Part shown: positions 1 through 8,387 of the stretch, piece after piece
Layout of the letters: every line of letters starts with the position of its first letter
How positions within the stretch are numbered: the stretch's first letter is position 1
DNA from: Nitrosomonas sp. Nm33
Lineage (GTDB): Bacteria; Pseudomonadota; Gammaproteobacteria; Burkholderiales; Nitrosomonadaceae
Length of the DNA stretch: 64,000 bases
Assembly: GCF_900107265.1 (NCBI RefSeq)
Contig: NZ_FNPJ01000004.1
Location: forward strand, 22,141 to 86,140
Direction: 5' to 3'
The notes under the pieces: generated by a model
What the model was told of the DNA's origin: nothing
The model's input: the letters and a program-made list of their open reading frames with translations, nothing else
Databases searched by the model: none
Position numbers and translations under genes: made by a program

Positions 1-305
1 ACTGGCCGACGATTGATCCGCTAACAGCGGGTGGTCAGTTCTGCGATGTCGGCTCACAATATCGCAGTGCAATTTTTTATCGTGACGCTCATCAACACAT
101 GCAGGCTGAAGCATCCAAGTCTGCACTCATTGCTTCCGGTCGCTTTGATCAACCTATAGTAACCGAAATATTACCTGCCACAACATTCTATCCTGCGGAG
201 GAATATCATCAAGATTTCTACCTCAAGAATCCTATCCGTTATTCATACTACCGCAGCAAATGTGGTCGCGATGCGCGTCTTGCCCAATTATGGGGAAACC
301 AATGA
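1..305 (+). CDS. msrA: Peptide-methionine (S)-S-oxide reductase MsrA, C-terminal part
   Basis: The open frame runs in from the left edge (first full codon at base 3) and ends at TGA 303-305, giving the last 100 residues of MsrA, which reduces methionine-S-sulfoxide in oxidised proteins. Family signatures visible are GGQFCDVGSQYRSAIF near the left edge, the AEEYHQDF motif and a C-terminal cysteine in YRSKCGRD that could act as resolving cysteine. The catalytic GCFW motif lies before the window. It is partial only because of the window edge; the visible part is intact. Confidence 0.93.
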   Translation, partial: WPTIDPLTAGGQFCDVGSQYRSAIFYRDAHQHMQAEASKSALIASGRFDQPIVTEILPATTFYPAEEYHQDFYLKNPIRYSYYRSKCGRDARLAQLWGNQ

Positions 306-425
306 TAAGCCGATAAAATTGGCCATTTAGCAGCAATAACTAGAGAATTCTTGTATAAAACATCACTTCTGGGCGATATATAATTCCTATTTGAATATCT
401 AATGTACCTGATCTCCAGAACTAAC

Positions 426-440
426 CTGTTTATTAAACAG
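426..440. promoter_or_regulatory. Palindrome just before the Crp/Fnr-type regulator
   Basis: CTGTTT-ATT-AAACAG is a perfect inverted repeat ending 8 bases before the regulator start at 449, where a Shine-Dalgarno would normally be. A related palindrome lies just after the gene (1178-1195). A role as operator or autoregulatory site is inference. Confidence 0.4.
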
Positions 441-448
441 CATTATCC

Positions 449-1147
449 ATGTCTTCCTCAAAACACGATCATACAACAGCTGGCTCCCTCAATTCGCTTC
501 TAGAATGGAATCTGGAGCAATGGCAGCAAGCATGTCCTTCCATTCAGGAAATCGAAATTCCTGATAAACATTTCCTCTATCGCCAAGGAGAAAGTTGCGC
601 TGGTTTCTTCTGGATAAAAGCAGGAATCGTTAAGCTTACTTACCTCACGGCCCAGGGCAATGAGCTAACACTTACTTTATTACAGTCAGGGGATGTCATC
701 GGACAACTGCAGCACGGTTGTGCTAATCCAGCCATGGAAGAAAGCGCGCAGGCTCTGGGAAAAGTCTTGTTCTATCGGATCGAATACGAAGATTTCAAAA
801 AATTGATTTATCGCTGGCCTGAGTGGTCATGGTCTGTTTTCAAGGCAATGTCTAACCGTCAGCAACAAATTGAACGAAAACTCCGCACTATTCTTACCCA
901 GCCAGTTGACAAACGTGTTATTGCAACACTCCTGGAACTTGCTCAATTATTTGGAACACGATGTAGCCATGGATATTCACTGGAAATTTTCCTCACTCAG
1001 CAGGAGCTGGCAGATTTAGTAGGTGCCAGCCGTTCCGTAGTCAGTACAATCATGAATGAATTCAGAAATCGAGGAATACTGAACTATACCCGCGAACAAA
1101 TTTGTATTAACGATGCAGCATTGATCAATGCACAATTACTTGATTAA
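449..1147 (+). CDS. Crp/Fnr family transcriptional regulator
   Basis: A 232-residue protein with the family plan: an N-terminal cyclic-nucleotide-binding-type beta barrel (about residues 30-130, with KHFLYRQGESCAGFFWI and a GDVIGQL turn), a long dimer helix (about 135-165) and a C-terminal winged helix (about 185-220, LTQQELADLVGASRSVVSTI as recognition region). The four-cysteine iron-sulfur arrangement of true FNR is not visible, so the signal sensed is unknown. The start at 449 lacks a good Shine-Dalgarno and sits 8 bases after a perfect palindrome, which may mean autoregulation. The next gene, a membrane protein at 1261, lies behind a second similar palindrome and is a plausible target. 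Both the targets and the effector are inference. Confidence 0.88.
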   Translation: MSSSKHDHTTAGSLNSLLEWNLEQWQQACPSIQEIEIPDKHFLYRQGESCAGFFWIKAGIVKLTYLTAQGNELTLTLLQSGDVIGQLQHGCANPAMEESAQALGKVLFYRIEYEDFKKLIYRWPEWSWSVFKAMSNRQQQIERKLRTILTQPVDKRVIATLLELAQLFGTRCSHGYSLEIFLTQQELADLVGASRSVVSTIMNEFRNRGILNYTREQICINDAALINAQLLD

Positions 1148-1177
1148 ATTCATTTGCTGCGAAACTTACTAAAACGA

Positions 1178-1195
1178 CTGTTATCTAGCTAACAG
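1178..1195. promoter_or_regulatory. Palindrome between regulator and membrane protein gene
   Basis: CTGTTA-TCTAGC-TAACAG is an exact 6+6 inverted repeat with a 6-base spacer, 66 bases before the start at 1261. It shares the CTGTT/AACAG arms with the palindrome at 426-440. The size and half-site look like a Crp/Fnr-type operator, but binding is inferred only. Confidence 0.4.
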
Positions 1196-1260
1196 ACATT
1201 GACAAGGGCGTTACAGTAAAGTGCTGGCTGTTACCAACCAACAATGAAAGGAACAGCAAA

Positions 1261-1638
1261 ATGAAAATAATTTCACCACGTAACCATGGCTATTTAGATT
1301 TCCTGACAGTCGTTATATTTTTACTGGCGCCCACCTTATTAGGTTTAAGCGAAATACCCGCAATGCTTGCATATGGGTTGGCTGCGGTTCATCTTGCTGT
1401 TACCTTGGTTTCCGGTTTTCCCTTTAGTGCCATCAAGCTAATTCCCTTTACTCTGCAAGGCTGGATTGAGCGTATAGTCGGACCAGTATTGGTCGCTATT
1501 CCCTTCATCCTGGGTTTTTCTGATGAGTCTCTCGCTCGAAATTTTTATATTGCCGTGGGAATTATTATTATTGTGGTAGGATTACTGACAGACTATCGAG
1601 GAGAAAATCGCTCATATTTTGCGGGTAAAGAAGAGTAA
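1261..1638 (+). CDS. SPW-repeat-like small integral membrane protein
   Basis: A 125-residue protein with four hydrophobic segments (about residues 12-30, 34-52, 70-86 and 92-110) in two similar halves, as in SPW-repeat membrane proteins; the function of that family is not known. GGAA at 1250-1253 gives a usable ribosome site before ATG 1261. The C-terminal tail is short and charged (YRGENRSYFAGKEE). It follows the Crp/Fnr-type regulator in the same direction with a palindrome in between, so joint regulation is likely. Assignment to the SPW family rests on topology and length, not on a database match. Confidence 0.6.
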   Translation: MKIISPRNHGYLDFLTVVIFLLAPTLLGLSEIPAMLAYGLAAVHLAVTLVSGFPFSAIKLIPFTLQGWIERIVGPVLVAIPFILGFSDESLARNFYIAVGIIIIVVGLLTDYRGENRSYFAGKEE

Positions 1639-1775
1639 TTTTCTAAAGAAAGCTATTAGCAGGATAAGAAATAAGCATAGGCACCACAGCCAGATAGAAA
1701 TGCCTACGTAAAACGCAGAGAGCACCAGGATTCAAACCTCGAATGCTTTTTAAGCACATTTCTGGAGAAAGTGTT

Positions 1776-2150
1776 ATGCCTATGCAAGCCGTTACTTTGA
1801 TACGGTTCTTACTGATTATTTGCGCAATGCTGTTTATTATTCCAATCAAACCAGCTGAAAGCGCCTCGCCATCTCTCTTTTACTCTGTTCTACCCTTGAA
1901 CCATAGTAAAAAAGACTGCTTGAATCGAGCATACACAGCGGTTGCTGCTGCAGTAACAGGACAAATCCTCGAGCGTGCGGATGATGTTGCGCTTGTTAAC
2001 AATGACTATAACCTGGTCGTGCATTGCCGGCGAACTGCTGATAAAACGAGTTTTGTTACGATTATTGTTAGCCACCAATCAAGTTTCCAGGAAGCTAAAG
2101 AACTGGTCTTGAATATCCAGCATGGAATGGAAACCGGATCAATCAAATGA
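1776..2150 (+). CDS. Secreted hypothetical protein
   Basis: The start at 1776 is preferred over an in-frame ATG at 1743 because GGAG (1764-1767) is correctly spaced and the protein then begins with a signal peptide (MPMQAVTLIRFLLIICAMLF, cleavage probably after PAESA). The mature part is about 90 residues with two cysteines that could form one disulfide, and no recognised domain. It lies between the SPW-like protein and the mtrAB region in the same direction. I do not recognise the family; export to the periplasm or beyond is the only supported statement. Confidence 0.6.
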   Translation: MPMQAVTLIRFLLIICAMLFIIPIKPAESASPSLFYSVLPLNHSKKDCLNRAYTAVAAAVTGQILERADDVALVNNDYNLVVHCRRTADKTSFVTIIVSHQSSFQEAKELVLNIQHGMETGSIK

Positions 2151-2673
2151 ATCCGCTAACTGGAGAATTCTTACCTAGCAGGCCATAGTGCTACGCCTTG
2201 TACAAAATTTACCCTACTATCGCTTTTAGATGAACTATAAAGTCTAAGTGCTTCTTACTCTTTCCAATCCTGTTTCAACTGCCTCTTTGTTATTCCCTAA
2301 TATCGTCACACGAAAATCAAAAAGACTCATGTGAAATTTGCGGGGAACAATTTTAGTTTTACCTTAACCCTTATCAATTCAAAAAGTTTCCTGCTCTTGT
2401 TTTTTTAAGCATTTTCCTGAGATCAAATTAAAGATTTTGCTTATATCAATTTCCTTTAAGGAAAAATAAAGTATGGGCCAGTTAAATGCAGTTTCGCCGG
2501 CTCAATAAGTTCAAAAAATACTCTGTTTTTTAACATTCAGATTAATGCTCCGTTAGGTGAGAAACCTCACAGCGATTGATTGCACTTAACACGGAAAATT
2601 TTTCCATAGTTGGGGTGCTTTGTGCACACAAAGGGAATATCAATCTTATCTGATTTTAAGAAAGACAGGGATT
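2151..2673. other. Intergenic region upstream of mtrA
   Basis: About 520 bases with no convincing gene. It is AT-rich and presumably holds the mtrA promoter. TGTT-TTTT-AACA at 2524-2535 has the same TGTT/AACA arms as the palindromes around the Crp/Fnr-type regulator and could be a weak site for it. An in-frame TTG at 2620 would extend mtrA but would place residues in front of the signal peptide. Confidence 0.4.
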
Positions 2674-3624
2674 ATGTTAAATAATTTAGAGAAATTAATC
2701 TCCATGATGTTGCGGCTGCTGATATTGGTGTTCTTGCTAGGCTTTATGCAAAATGCAATGGCACAAGAAGATGATTCTGATGAAGAATGGCCAGACATCG
2801 TTCTCAGAGACGATGGAAAATGCACAAAATGCCATGATGAGAGCAGCGGCAATCCTGTGTTATTTATTGGCAAAACTAAACATGGGACTGTAGCTGATGG
2901 TCGTACCCCAACTTGTACTAGTTGTCATGGAGAAAGTGATGAGCATATGGATGGTGATCAAGCAATTCCACCGAAACCATCACGCACCTTCGGGAAGAAT
3001 CCGAGAACTTCTATTCTGGATAGAAATCAGGTGTGTTTGAACTGCCATCAAGGAGGCAAGCGCATGCATTGGATCGGGAGCGCTCATGCGAATCGGGATA
3101 CGGTGTGTACTGCTTGTCATGAGATCCATACCGTATTAGATAAAGTCCGCGACAAAAACACTCAATCCAATGTATGTTTTACCTGTCATAAGGAGCAACG
3201 GGCCCAGATCAACCGTCCTTCACGCCATCCTATTCGCGAAGGGAAAGTGGTGTGCTCAGATTGTCATAATCCGCACGGCTCAGCTGGTCCAAGCATGACA
3301 GTGCGCGACAGTGTCAATGAAACCTGTCTCACCTGCCACATGGAAAAACGCGGGCCATTTATCTATAACCATCCACCCGTCCAGGAAAATTGCGCCATCT
3401 GCCATAACCCACACGGCACCACAGCGCCAAACTTGCTCAAAGTGCGTGCTCCTTTCCTTTGCCAGGAATGCCATGAACCCAATGCCCATCAGGGTTCCCT
3501 TGGAACTATCACCGGAGCTTACGCTAGAAATACGATAGCGAGAGGTTGCATGAATTGTCATACCAACATTCATGGCAGCAATAACCCAGAGAATGTTCGT
3601 AATGACAGACTCTTTCAACGTTAA
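2674..3624 (+). CDS. mtrA: Decaheme c-type cytochrome, MtrA/DmsE/PioA family
   Basis: A periplasmic multiheme cytochrome that passes electrons between the inner membrane or periplasm and an outer-membrane porin (MtrB). Ten CXXCH haem sites are visible, from CTKCH and CTSCH near the N-terminus to CQECH and CMNCH at the end, the exact count for MtrA. From ATG 2674 the protein is 316 residues with a signal peptide ending at NAMAQ; Shewanella MtrA is about 333. The upstream TTG at 2620 is rejected because it would bury the signal peptide. The next genes are mtrB sequences. No outer-surface MtrC-like cytochrome follows, so the arrangement resembles the two-component PioAB type. The last part of the gene was copied in a tandem duplication (see 3441-4604). 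Confidence 0.92.
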   Translation: MLNNLEKLISMMLRLLILVFLLGFMQNAMAQEDDSDEEWPDIVLRDDGKCTKCHDESSGNPVLFIGKTKHGTVADGRTPTCTSCHGESDEHMDGDQAIPPKPSRTFGKNPRTSILDRNQVCLNCHQGGKRMHWIGSAHANRDTVCTACHEIHTVLDKVRDKNTQSNVCFTCHKEQRAQINRPSRHPIREGKVVCSDCHNPHGSAGPSMTVRDSVNETCLTCHMEKRGPFIYNHPPVQENCAICHNPHGTTAPNLLKVRAPFLCQECHEPNAHQGSLGTITGAYARNTIARGCMNCHTNIHGSNNPENVRNDRLFQR

Positions 3625-3643
3625 GCAAACGGAGGGCAAGGCA

Positions 3644-4006
3644 ATGAAAACACACATTTTCTCTCAAGCTAAAATTGGCGCTGTCTTACTGATCATGGCA
3701 AACTCAGTTTTGGCAGAGCAAGATCATAGTATCCAACAGTTTACCAAGCCTCAAAGTACGGTTAATTTTGGCGCAGGCTATTTATTCAATGAAAATACCC
3801 GCTTTGGTCAATATAGCGGCCTACGTGACCAAGGGGCTTACGGTATTTTCAATGTCGATATATCGAGAAGAAATGACGATACCGGCACCTGGTTTAAGGT
3901 AATAGGCCGTAACCTGGACTACCAGAATCGTGATATTCGGCTTGAGCATAGTCGGCAAGGTAATCAGGGTTACTTTTTTGAATTCAACCAGACACCGCAG
4001 TATTAA
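3644..4006 (+). pseudogene. Truncated first copy of mtrB (N-terminal 120 residues)
   Basis: Starts with the same GGAGG site and MKTHI signal sequence as the full mtrB at 4226 and matches it closely through ...FFEFNQTP, then a 1-base change in frame brings TAA at 4004-4006, where the full gene continues. The peptide keeps a signal peptide (to SVLAEQ) and the first predicted strands, so it could be made and exported, but it cannot form a barrel. It lies directly behind mtrA and is translated first if the operon is one transcript. A duplication by-product is the simplest explanation. Confidence 0.85.
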
Positions 4007-4023
4007 GCCATTCACTGCCATAA

Positions 4024-4206
4024 GTGCGTTCTCCTTTCCTTTACCAGGAATGCCATGAACCCATGGCCCATCGGGGTTCCCTTGGAACTACCATCGGAGC
4101 CTACGCTAGAAATACATTAGCGAGGGGTTGCATGAATTGTCATACCAACATTCATGGCAGCAATAATCCAGAGAATGTTCGTAATGACGGCCTCTTTCAA
4201 CGTTAA
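4024..4206 (+). pseudogene. Duplicated mtrA C-terminal fragment
   Basis: The 60-codon frame repeats the end of mtrA (ARGCMNCHTNIHGSNNPENV is identical) but has no start of its own beyond a GTG at 4024. The penultimate haem site CQECH has become YQECH, losing its first cysteine, while CMNCH is kept. This loss is what relaxed selection would produce. It has no signal peptide, so it cannot be matured as a cytochrome. Confidence 0.85.
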
Positions 4207-4225
4207 TCAAGCGGAGGGCAAGGCA

Positions 4226-6316
4226 ATGAAAACGCATATTCTTTCTCAAGCTAAAATTGGTGCTGTCTTACTGATCATGGCAAACTCAGTTTGGGCAGAG
4301 CAAGATTATAGTATCCAGGAGTTAACCAAGCCTCAAAGTACGATTAATTTTGGCGCAGGCTTTTTATTCAATGATAATGCCCGCTTTGGTCAATATAGCG
4401 GCCTACGTGACGAAGGTTTTTACGGAATTTTCAATGTCAATGTATTGAGAAGAAATGACGATACCGGCACCTGGCTTAGGATAATGGGCCGTAACCTGGG
4501 CTACCAGAATCGTGATATCCGGCTTGAGCATAGTCGGCAAGGTAATTGGGGTTACTTTTTTGAATTCAACCAGACACCGCGATTTGAGCCATTCACTGCC
4601 ATTACTGCAGTTAAAGGAATCGGTAGTTCTCACCTTCAAGTTCCCACTACTCCTACTACCGGAGACCCCTTGCGGCTCAAAACTGAACGAGAGATTATCA
4701 GCTTGGGTGCTCATAAATTTCTTCCGGGTAATTTTGAATTGCAGCTTCATTTCAGGAATGAAGAAAAAGATGGTGCACGCATATTCGGACGGGGCAATCG
4801 GCTAGGTCCACCTGGACCTACTGCAGTGGGTGGCTATGAATTCATTCCTGAGCCTATTAATTTCACTACGCGTATATTTGGAGCAACACTCAATTATAAC
4901 GGTAAAGATCTTCAGCTATCGGGAGGATACTATGGAACACTTTTTGAAAATAAAAACACGGCTTTGACCACTACTGGCGGCAGCAGTGTGGGCGGAATTT
5001 TTGCTCCCAGCTTGTTTACTCCTATCGCACTACCACCCGATAATCAAGCACACCAGGCGTTCTTGTCTGGAGGATACAGCTTCAACCCATACACCCGGGG
5101 TACATTCAAAGCTGCCTATACTATAGCAAGTCAAACAGATGGTTTCTTTCCGACCCAGCTTACAGCTCCTGGCACTCCCAGTAATCTGCATGGGAAGGTT
5201 GACACATCATTAGTGCAAGCAGCCGTCACTTCTCGACCGTTATCCAAGCTTACCTTACTTGCGAATTTCCGCTATGAAGATCGTGATGATAAAACTCCTG
5301 TTTTTCTTTACAACCCGAATGCATTTAATGTTGATTTAAATGGAAATCGTTGGAATGGATTTAATACCCCACGTTCTTTCACGACTTTTACCAATAAATT
5401 TGAGGCGAGCTACGCATTGCCTATGAATTTGCGCCTGATTGGTGGTATTGATTATGAGCACTGGGATCGGACTGGGACGCCTCAAACAACGAGCCATCGA
5501 AATCATACCGACGAATTATCTGGTCGCGTTGAATTGAGACGCTCATTGGCAGAAGCTTTGACAGGAACCATCTCATATATACACAGCGATCGCTCTGGTT
5601 CACATTTTTTAACCAATGTCAAAGCAACGGGTGATCCATTCTTTAACCTGATCGCTCCGATTAATCTCGCTGATCGCAATCGGGACAAAGTGCGGTTATT
5701 GCTTAATTGGGAACCTCTTGAGCCTCTATCCGTGCAAGTCGCAGTAGACCAGTCATGGGACAACTTTGATGGAGACCGCAACAACTCAGGCTTAGGTATT
5801 CATAAAGGTATTGCACGAAACTACTCACTAGATGCTGTTTACACATTTTCTGAAGATTTGCAAGCAAATGCATGGTTCTCAAGAAACGAAACACAAATCG
5901 ATCAAGCATCCAGAACACCAGAACCGCGCGTGCCCTGGTCTGTTAAGCTGGAAAATTTAGGTACTTCATTTGGCGTTGGAATGAATGGCAGACCTCATGA
6001 GAAACTCGAAATAGGCACCAACCTTACTTACTCTGATATTACTGACAAGTTTAAACAATCAATCACTGAGGTTGCTTGCTGCCCTGGTAATACGCCTGTA
6101 CCCGATATTAATTTCAAACAAGGTAGATGGAATTTATTTGCAAGATATGCATTACAAAAAAATCTTGGCCTTCGTTTGGATTATATTCTTGATTATTTTA
6201 AAACCAACGAGTGGACCTGGAACAGATGGACTTATACCGATGGAACACAATTAACACAAGACACAAACCAGTTGGTCAATTTCCTGGGTCTTTCTGCTTA
6301 TTACAGCTGGCAATAA
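4226..6316 (+). CDS. mtrB: Outer-membrane beta-barrel, MtrB/PioB decaheme-associated family
   Basis: A 696-residue porin that sheathes MtrA and carries electrons across the outer membrane. GGAGG at 4213-4217 is 8 bases before ATG 4226. The signal peptide ends around SVWAEQ. The rest is alternating amphipathic strands rich in aromatic and glycine residues (for example RLRLDY-like and NFRYED-like stretches), ending in the aromatic LSAYYSWQ typical of outer-membrane barrels recognised by the Bam complex. Length agrees with MtrB (about 700). A CC pair near residue 615 (EVACCPGN) is unusual, and the N-terminal CXXC of Shewanella MtrB is not seen. It is the functional copy after the tandem duplication, separated from mtrA by about 600 bases of remnants. 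Confidence 0.88.
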   Translation: MKTHILSQAKIGAVLLIMANSVWAEQDYSIQELTKPQSTINFGAGFLFNDNARFGQYSGLRDEGFYGIFNVNVLRRNDDTGTWLRIMGRNLGYQNRDIRLEHSRQGNWGYFFEFNQTPRFEPFTAITAVKGIGSSHLQVPTTPTTGDPLRLKTEREIISLGAHKFLPGNFELQLHFRNEEKDGARIFGRGNRLGPPGPTAVGGYEFIPEPINFTTRIFGATLNYNGKDLQLSGGYYGTLFENKNTALTTTGGSSVGGIFAPSLFTPIALPPDNQAHQAFLSGGYSFNPYTRGTFKAAYTIASQTDGFFPTQLTAPGTPSNLHGKVDTSLVQAAVTSRPLSKLTLLANFRYEDRDDKTPVFLYNPNAFNVDLNGNRWNGFNTPRSFTTFTNKFEASYALPMNLRLIGGIDYEHWDRTGTPQTTSHRNHTDELSGRVELRRSLAEALTGTISYIHSDRSGSHFLTNVKATGDPFFNLIAPINLADRNRDKVRLLLNWEPLEPLSVQVAVDQSWDNFDGDRNNSGLGIHKGIARNYSLDAVYTFSEDLQANAWFSRNETQIDQASRTPEPRVPWSVKLENLGTSFGVGMNGRPHEKLEIGTNLTYSDITDKFKQSITEVACCPGNTPVPDINFKQGRWNLFARYALQKNLGLRLDYILDYFKTNEWTWNRWTYTDGTQLTQDTNQLVNFLGLSAYYSWQ

Positions 6317-6360
6317 CTGAGTGCAGCAGTGATTTTATTGGAATGGACGCATATGATCTC

Positions 6361-6387
6361 GAAAGGCATTCAAGTAAAATGCCTTTC
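6361..6387. terminator. Hairpin between convergent mtrB and cytochrome genes
   Basis: GAAAGGCATT and AATGCCTTTC form a perfect 10-bp stem with a 7-base loop, 44 bases after mtrB. There is no long T-run, so termination may be weak or factor-assisted. It lies between convergent genes. Confidence 0.6.
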
Positions 6388-6471
6388 CATAATCCCGTAT
6401 CTTGCTAGCATGCGAAGAAAATCGGTCTAGTTAATGATCTTGCTGATTAAAAAATTCTCAAGATAACGGAG

Positions 6472-7347
6472 TTAGGGTCCAACACTTTGTTCAGGCTTTA
6501 CCGTCTTCATCGCTGTTAGATAAGCAATAATTTTTTCTATCACCTTCTCCCGTGCTGGAATCTCAGCTGTCAGCGTCGGCATGGTCGTGTTATAGCGAAT
6601 ACTGGATGGATCATCAATCCAGCGTTTCAGATATTCTGGCTTGATATACTCGGTCACACTAAGCGGATAATTCAATTCTGGCGCCTTGCCGCCACCTTGA
6701 CCATTAATGGTATGACATGCAATACAGTGCTTGCGAAAATGCAGGAACCCCTGCTGCACTTCCTGAGATGCATTGACCGGTGGAAAAAGAGCCGGGAAAC
6801 GAGCTGCAAAAGAGGTCAGCTCAATCCCTTTTATCTGGTAAGGCATGTCTGCTGCCCCTTCTTCGAGTAATTCAGATGTATTCAGATTATCCCATACCAG
6901 GTAGAGCGGTTCTAATCTGACCATTTCGTTATTCTGCAGGACGTTATTCAACATGAACGGAGTATCGTCTGCACTAGCAAAAGCAAAATAGGCATCGTAA
7001 GCAAGGAACTTTGCTACGGGAATGCTTGGCTGGTAACCATCTACGCAGAGAAAAACGATCTCTTCCGCCTCCCTCCAGTTTTTGCCAAAGACCTGATCCA
7101 ACAGCAATCGTGCAGGGTAAACCTGATAAATGCGCATTTTTTTCTCATGCACCTCAAAAATCTTGAGGAAACTAGCTGATGCAAGCTTATCAAGTTCATG
7201 CAGATTCAGCATTCGCACGATCTCGCCCTTGTTTTTAAATTCAATAACCGTATTTACTCCACTGTCTTGAGCAAATACCAGCTTGGTTAAACTGGCAAGC
7301 ATGCAGAGAGCAGCAATCACGAATCCGCCATACCAAAGATTTTTCAT
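6472..7347 (-). CDS. Monoheme cytochrome c with N-terminal molybdopterin-oxidoreductase-like domain
   Basis: A 291-residue exported protein: signal peptide (to KLVFAQ), a 150-residue domain whose VFLCVDGYQPSIP and YLVWDN segments resemble the sulfite-oxidase/YedY fold without an obvious active-site set, and a C-terminal class I cytochrome c (about residues 200-280). The haem site is CIACH (about 209-213) and the distal ligand is probably the methionine in TTMPTL. It is convergent with mtrB, and its periplasmic location would let it exchange electrons with MtrA, but that link is inference. The N-terminal domain assignment is tentative. Confidence 0.72.
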   Translation of the reverse strand: MKNLWYGGFVIAALCMLASLTKLVFAQDSGVNTVIEFKNKGEIVRMLNLHELDKLASASFLKIFEVHEKKMRIYQVYPARLLLDQVFGKNWREAEEIVFLCVDGYQPSIPVAKFLAYDAYFAFASADDTPFMLNNVLQNNEMVRLEPLYLVWDNLNTSELLEEGAADMPYQIKGIELTSFAARFPALFPPVNASQEVQQGFLHFRKHCIACHTINGQGGGKAPELNYPLSVTEYIKPEYLKRWIDDPSSIRYNTTMPTLTAEIPAREKVIEKIIAYLTAMKTVKPEQSVGP

Positions 7348-7511
7348 TCTTGTTCAACCCTTATAGCTTCCACTATGCCAATCATCATTTCATTCTTCTT
7401 CCAGATGAGACCAAAGTACGGTGTACCTCGGTACGATAGGCATAGAACAAATAATTAGCCACAATGCCTTCCATTGTCATTGTATAACCGCAACAAAGGA
7501 GTATTTCACTT

Positions 7512-8003
7512 ATGGCGCCTCTAGAAACCCTGTTTAAATCCTTTCCACTAACCCTGGTTTTAGCATTTGCCAGTGCTAGTACGCAGGCAATTCCGCTCAC
7601 CCCAAGTGTAACAGTTGGCAACACACTGCAGAGCGATGTCTCTTCAAGAGAAGGTATCGAATTGGATCTTATCACTGGGAATGGTGATATTTTAATCCCA
7701 ACAGCTAATCCGACTGTATTTGCCAATTTAGAAGCAGGAAATAATAATGATTTGTTTACTTTCCTCAATAATTCCAGCTCGAAGGGATTGAGCGCAATTT
7801 ATTATCCAAACCTGCCAAGTGCGAATGTTAGCACTTCCTCTCATCACGCCTCCTTTGATGACCACCTCACCCCAAACCCGAGTGACGCAGTAGTCGAGAA
7901 GTCGCCCCCAGCAGCGCCTAGTCCTGAGCCTTGCGCGCTCGCTCTTGTTGGTATCGGCTTGCTCGGTTTCCTTGGAATGAGACGACGGCAAGATTATTAT
8001 TGA
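7512..8003 (+). CDS. PEP-CTERM sorting-domain protein
   Basis: A 163-residue protein with a signal peptide (to TQAIP) and a C-terminal PEP-CTERM tripartite signal: PEP motif in PSPEPCALAL, a hydrophobic helix (VGIGLLGFLG) and a basic end (MRRRQDYY). Such proteins are processed by an exosortase and often go to the cell surface or matrix; no exosortase gene is in this window. The middle part is low in motifs and Ser/Asn/Leu rich. AGGAG at 7498-7502 supports the start. The target function is unknown. Confidence 0.8.
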   Translation: MAPLETLFKSFPLTLVLAFASASTQAIPLTPSVTVGNTLQSDVSSREGIELDLITGNGDILIPTANPTVFANLEAGNNNDLFTFLNNSSSKGLSAIYYPNLPSANVSTSSHHASFDDHLTPNPSDAVVEKSPPAAPSPEPCALALVGIGLLGFLGMRRRQDYY

Positions 8004-8387
8004 TCCAGCAAATGAAATCTTTAAGCGCTCAATGCATTGCGAGTCAGTAATTTTTTGTACATGCTCATATGCTCGCCGGCGGTTGCTATTGAAATTATGC
8101 TGGCTGAAAAAAACATAAACAATCGCCGCTTTTCCATATTCTCCATGGGATTACAATTTATTTCGACAAACATGTCGAAATAGGTATCTGTAAACGCTTA
8201 AAAAAGGTGGTCGGGTGATAAAAACTGCTAGCTGGACAAAATTTGATATAAACCGAACGAGGATGCCGTCGATTGACTTCATTCCAATGAGTCAAGCGCG
8301 ATGAATGAAAAGGCGCTACCTTCACCTGCTAAAAAGAAAAGCTGTTTCTTCTCTCTTAGCAAATTTTGTTCATCAGCCTACTTAATG
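8004..8387. other. Intergenic region with a TTTCGACA inverted repeat
   Basis: No gene is seen in these 384 bases. At 8160-8181, ATTTCGACA and TGTCGAAAT form a perfect 9-bp inverted repeat around a 4-base centre, a good size for a dimeric repressor site or a small hairpin. The flanking genes are a PEP-CTERM protein (upstream, same strand) and a small minus-strand gene. Confidence 0.4.

Larger units (their letters stand above)
3441..4604 (+). repeat. Diverged 582-bp tandem duplication across the mtrA-mtrB junction
   Basis: Bases 3441-4022 and 4023-4604 align with a constant offset of 582 up to the right end, where a 1-base indel occurs near 4000/4582. The unit holds the last 60 codons of mtrA, the mtrB ribosome site and the first 120 codons of mtrB. 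The copies differ at many positions, so this is an old duplication and not an assembly collapse error. The join near 4020 shares AAGTGCG with the left boundary, suggesting short-homology recombination. It leaves an intact mtrA, a truncated mtrB, a broken mtrA tail and an intact mtrB. Confidence 0.9.

Noticed and set aside
2620..2673. Longer mtrA from TTG 2620
   Set aside because: It would put residues in front of the signal peptide and has a weak start; ATG 2674 fits better.
3441..4604. mtrA-mtrB duplication as an assembly artefact
   Set aside because: The two copies differ at many bases and one has a lost haem cysteine and an indel, which a duplicated contig end would not show.
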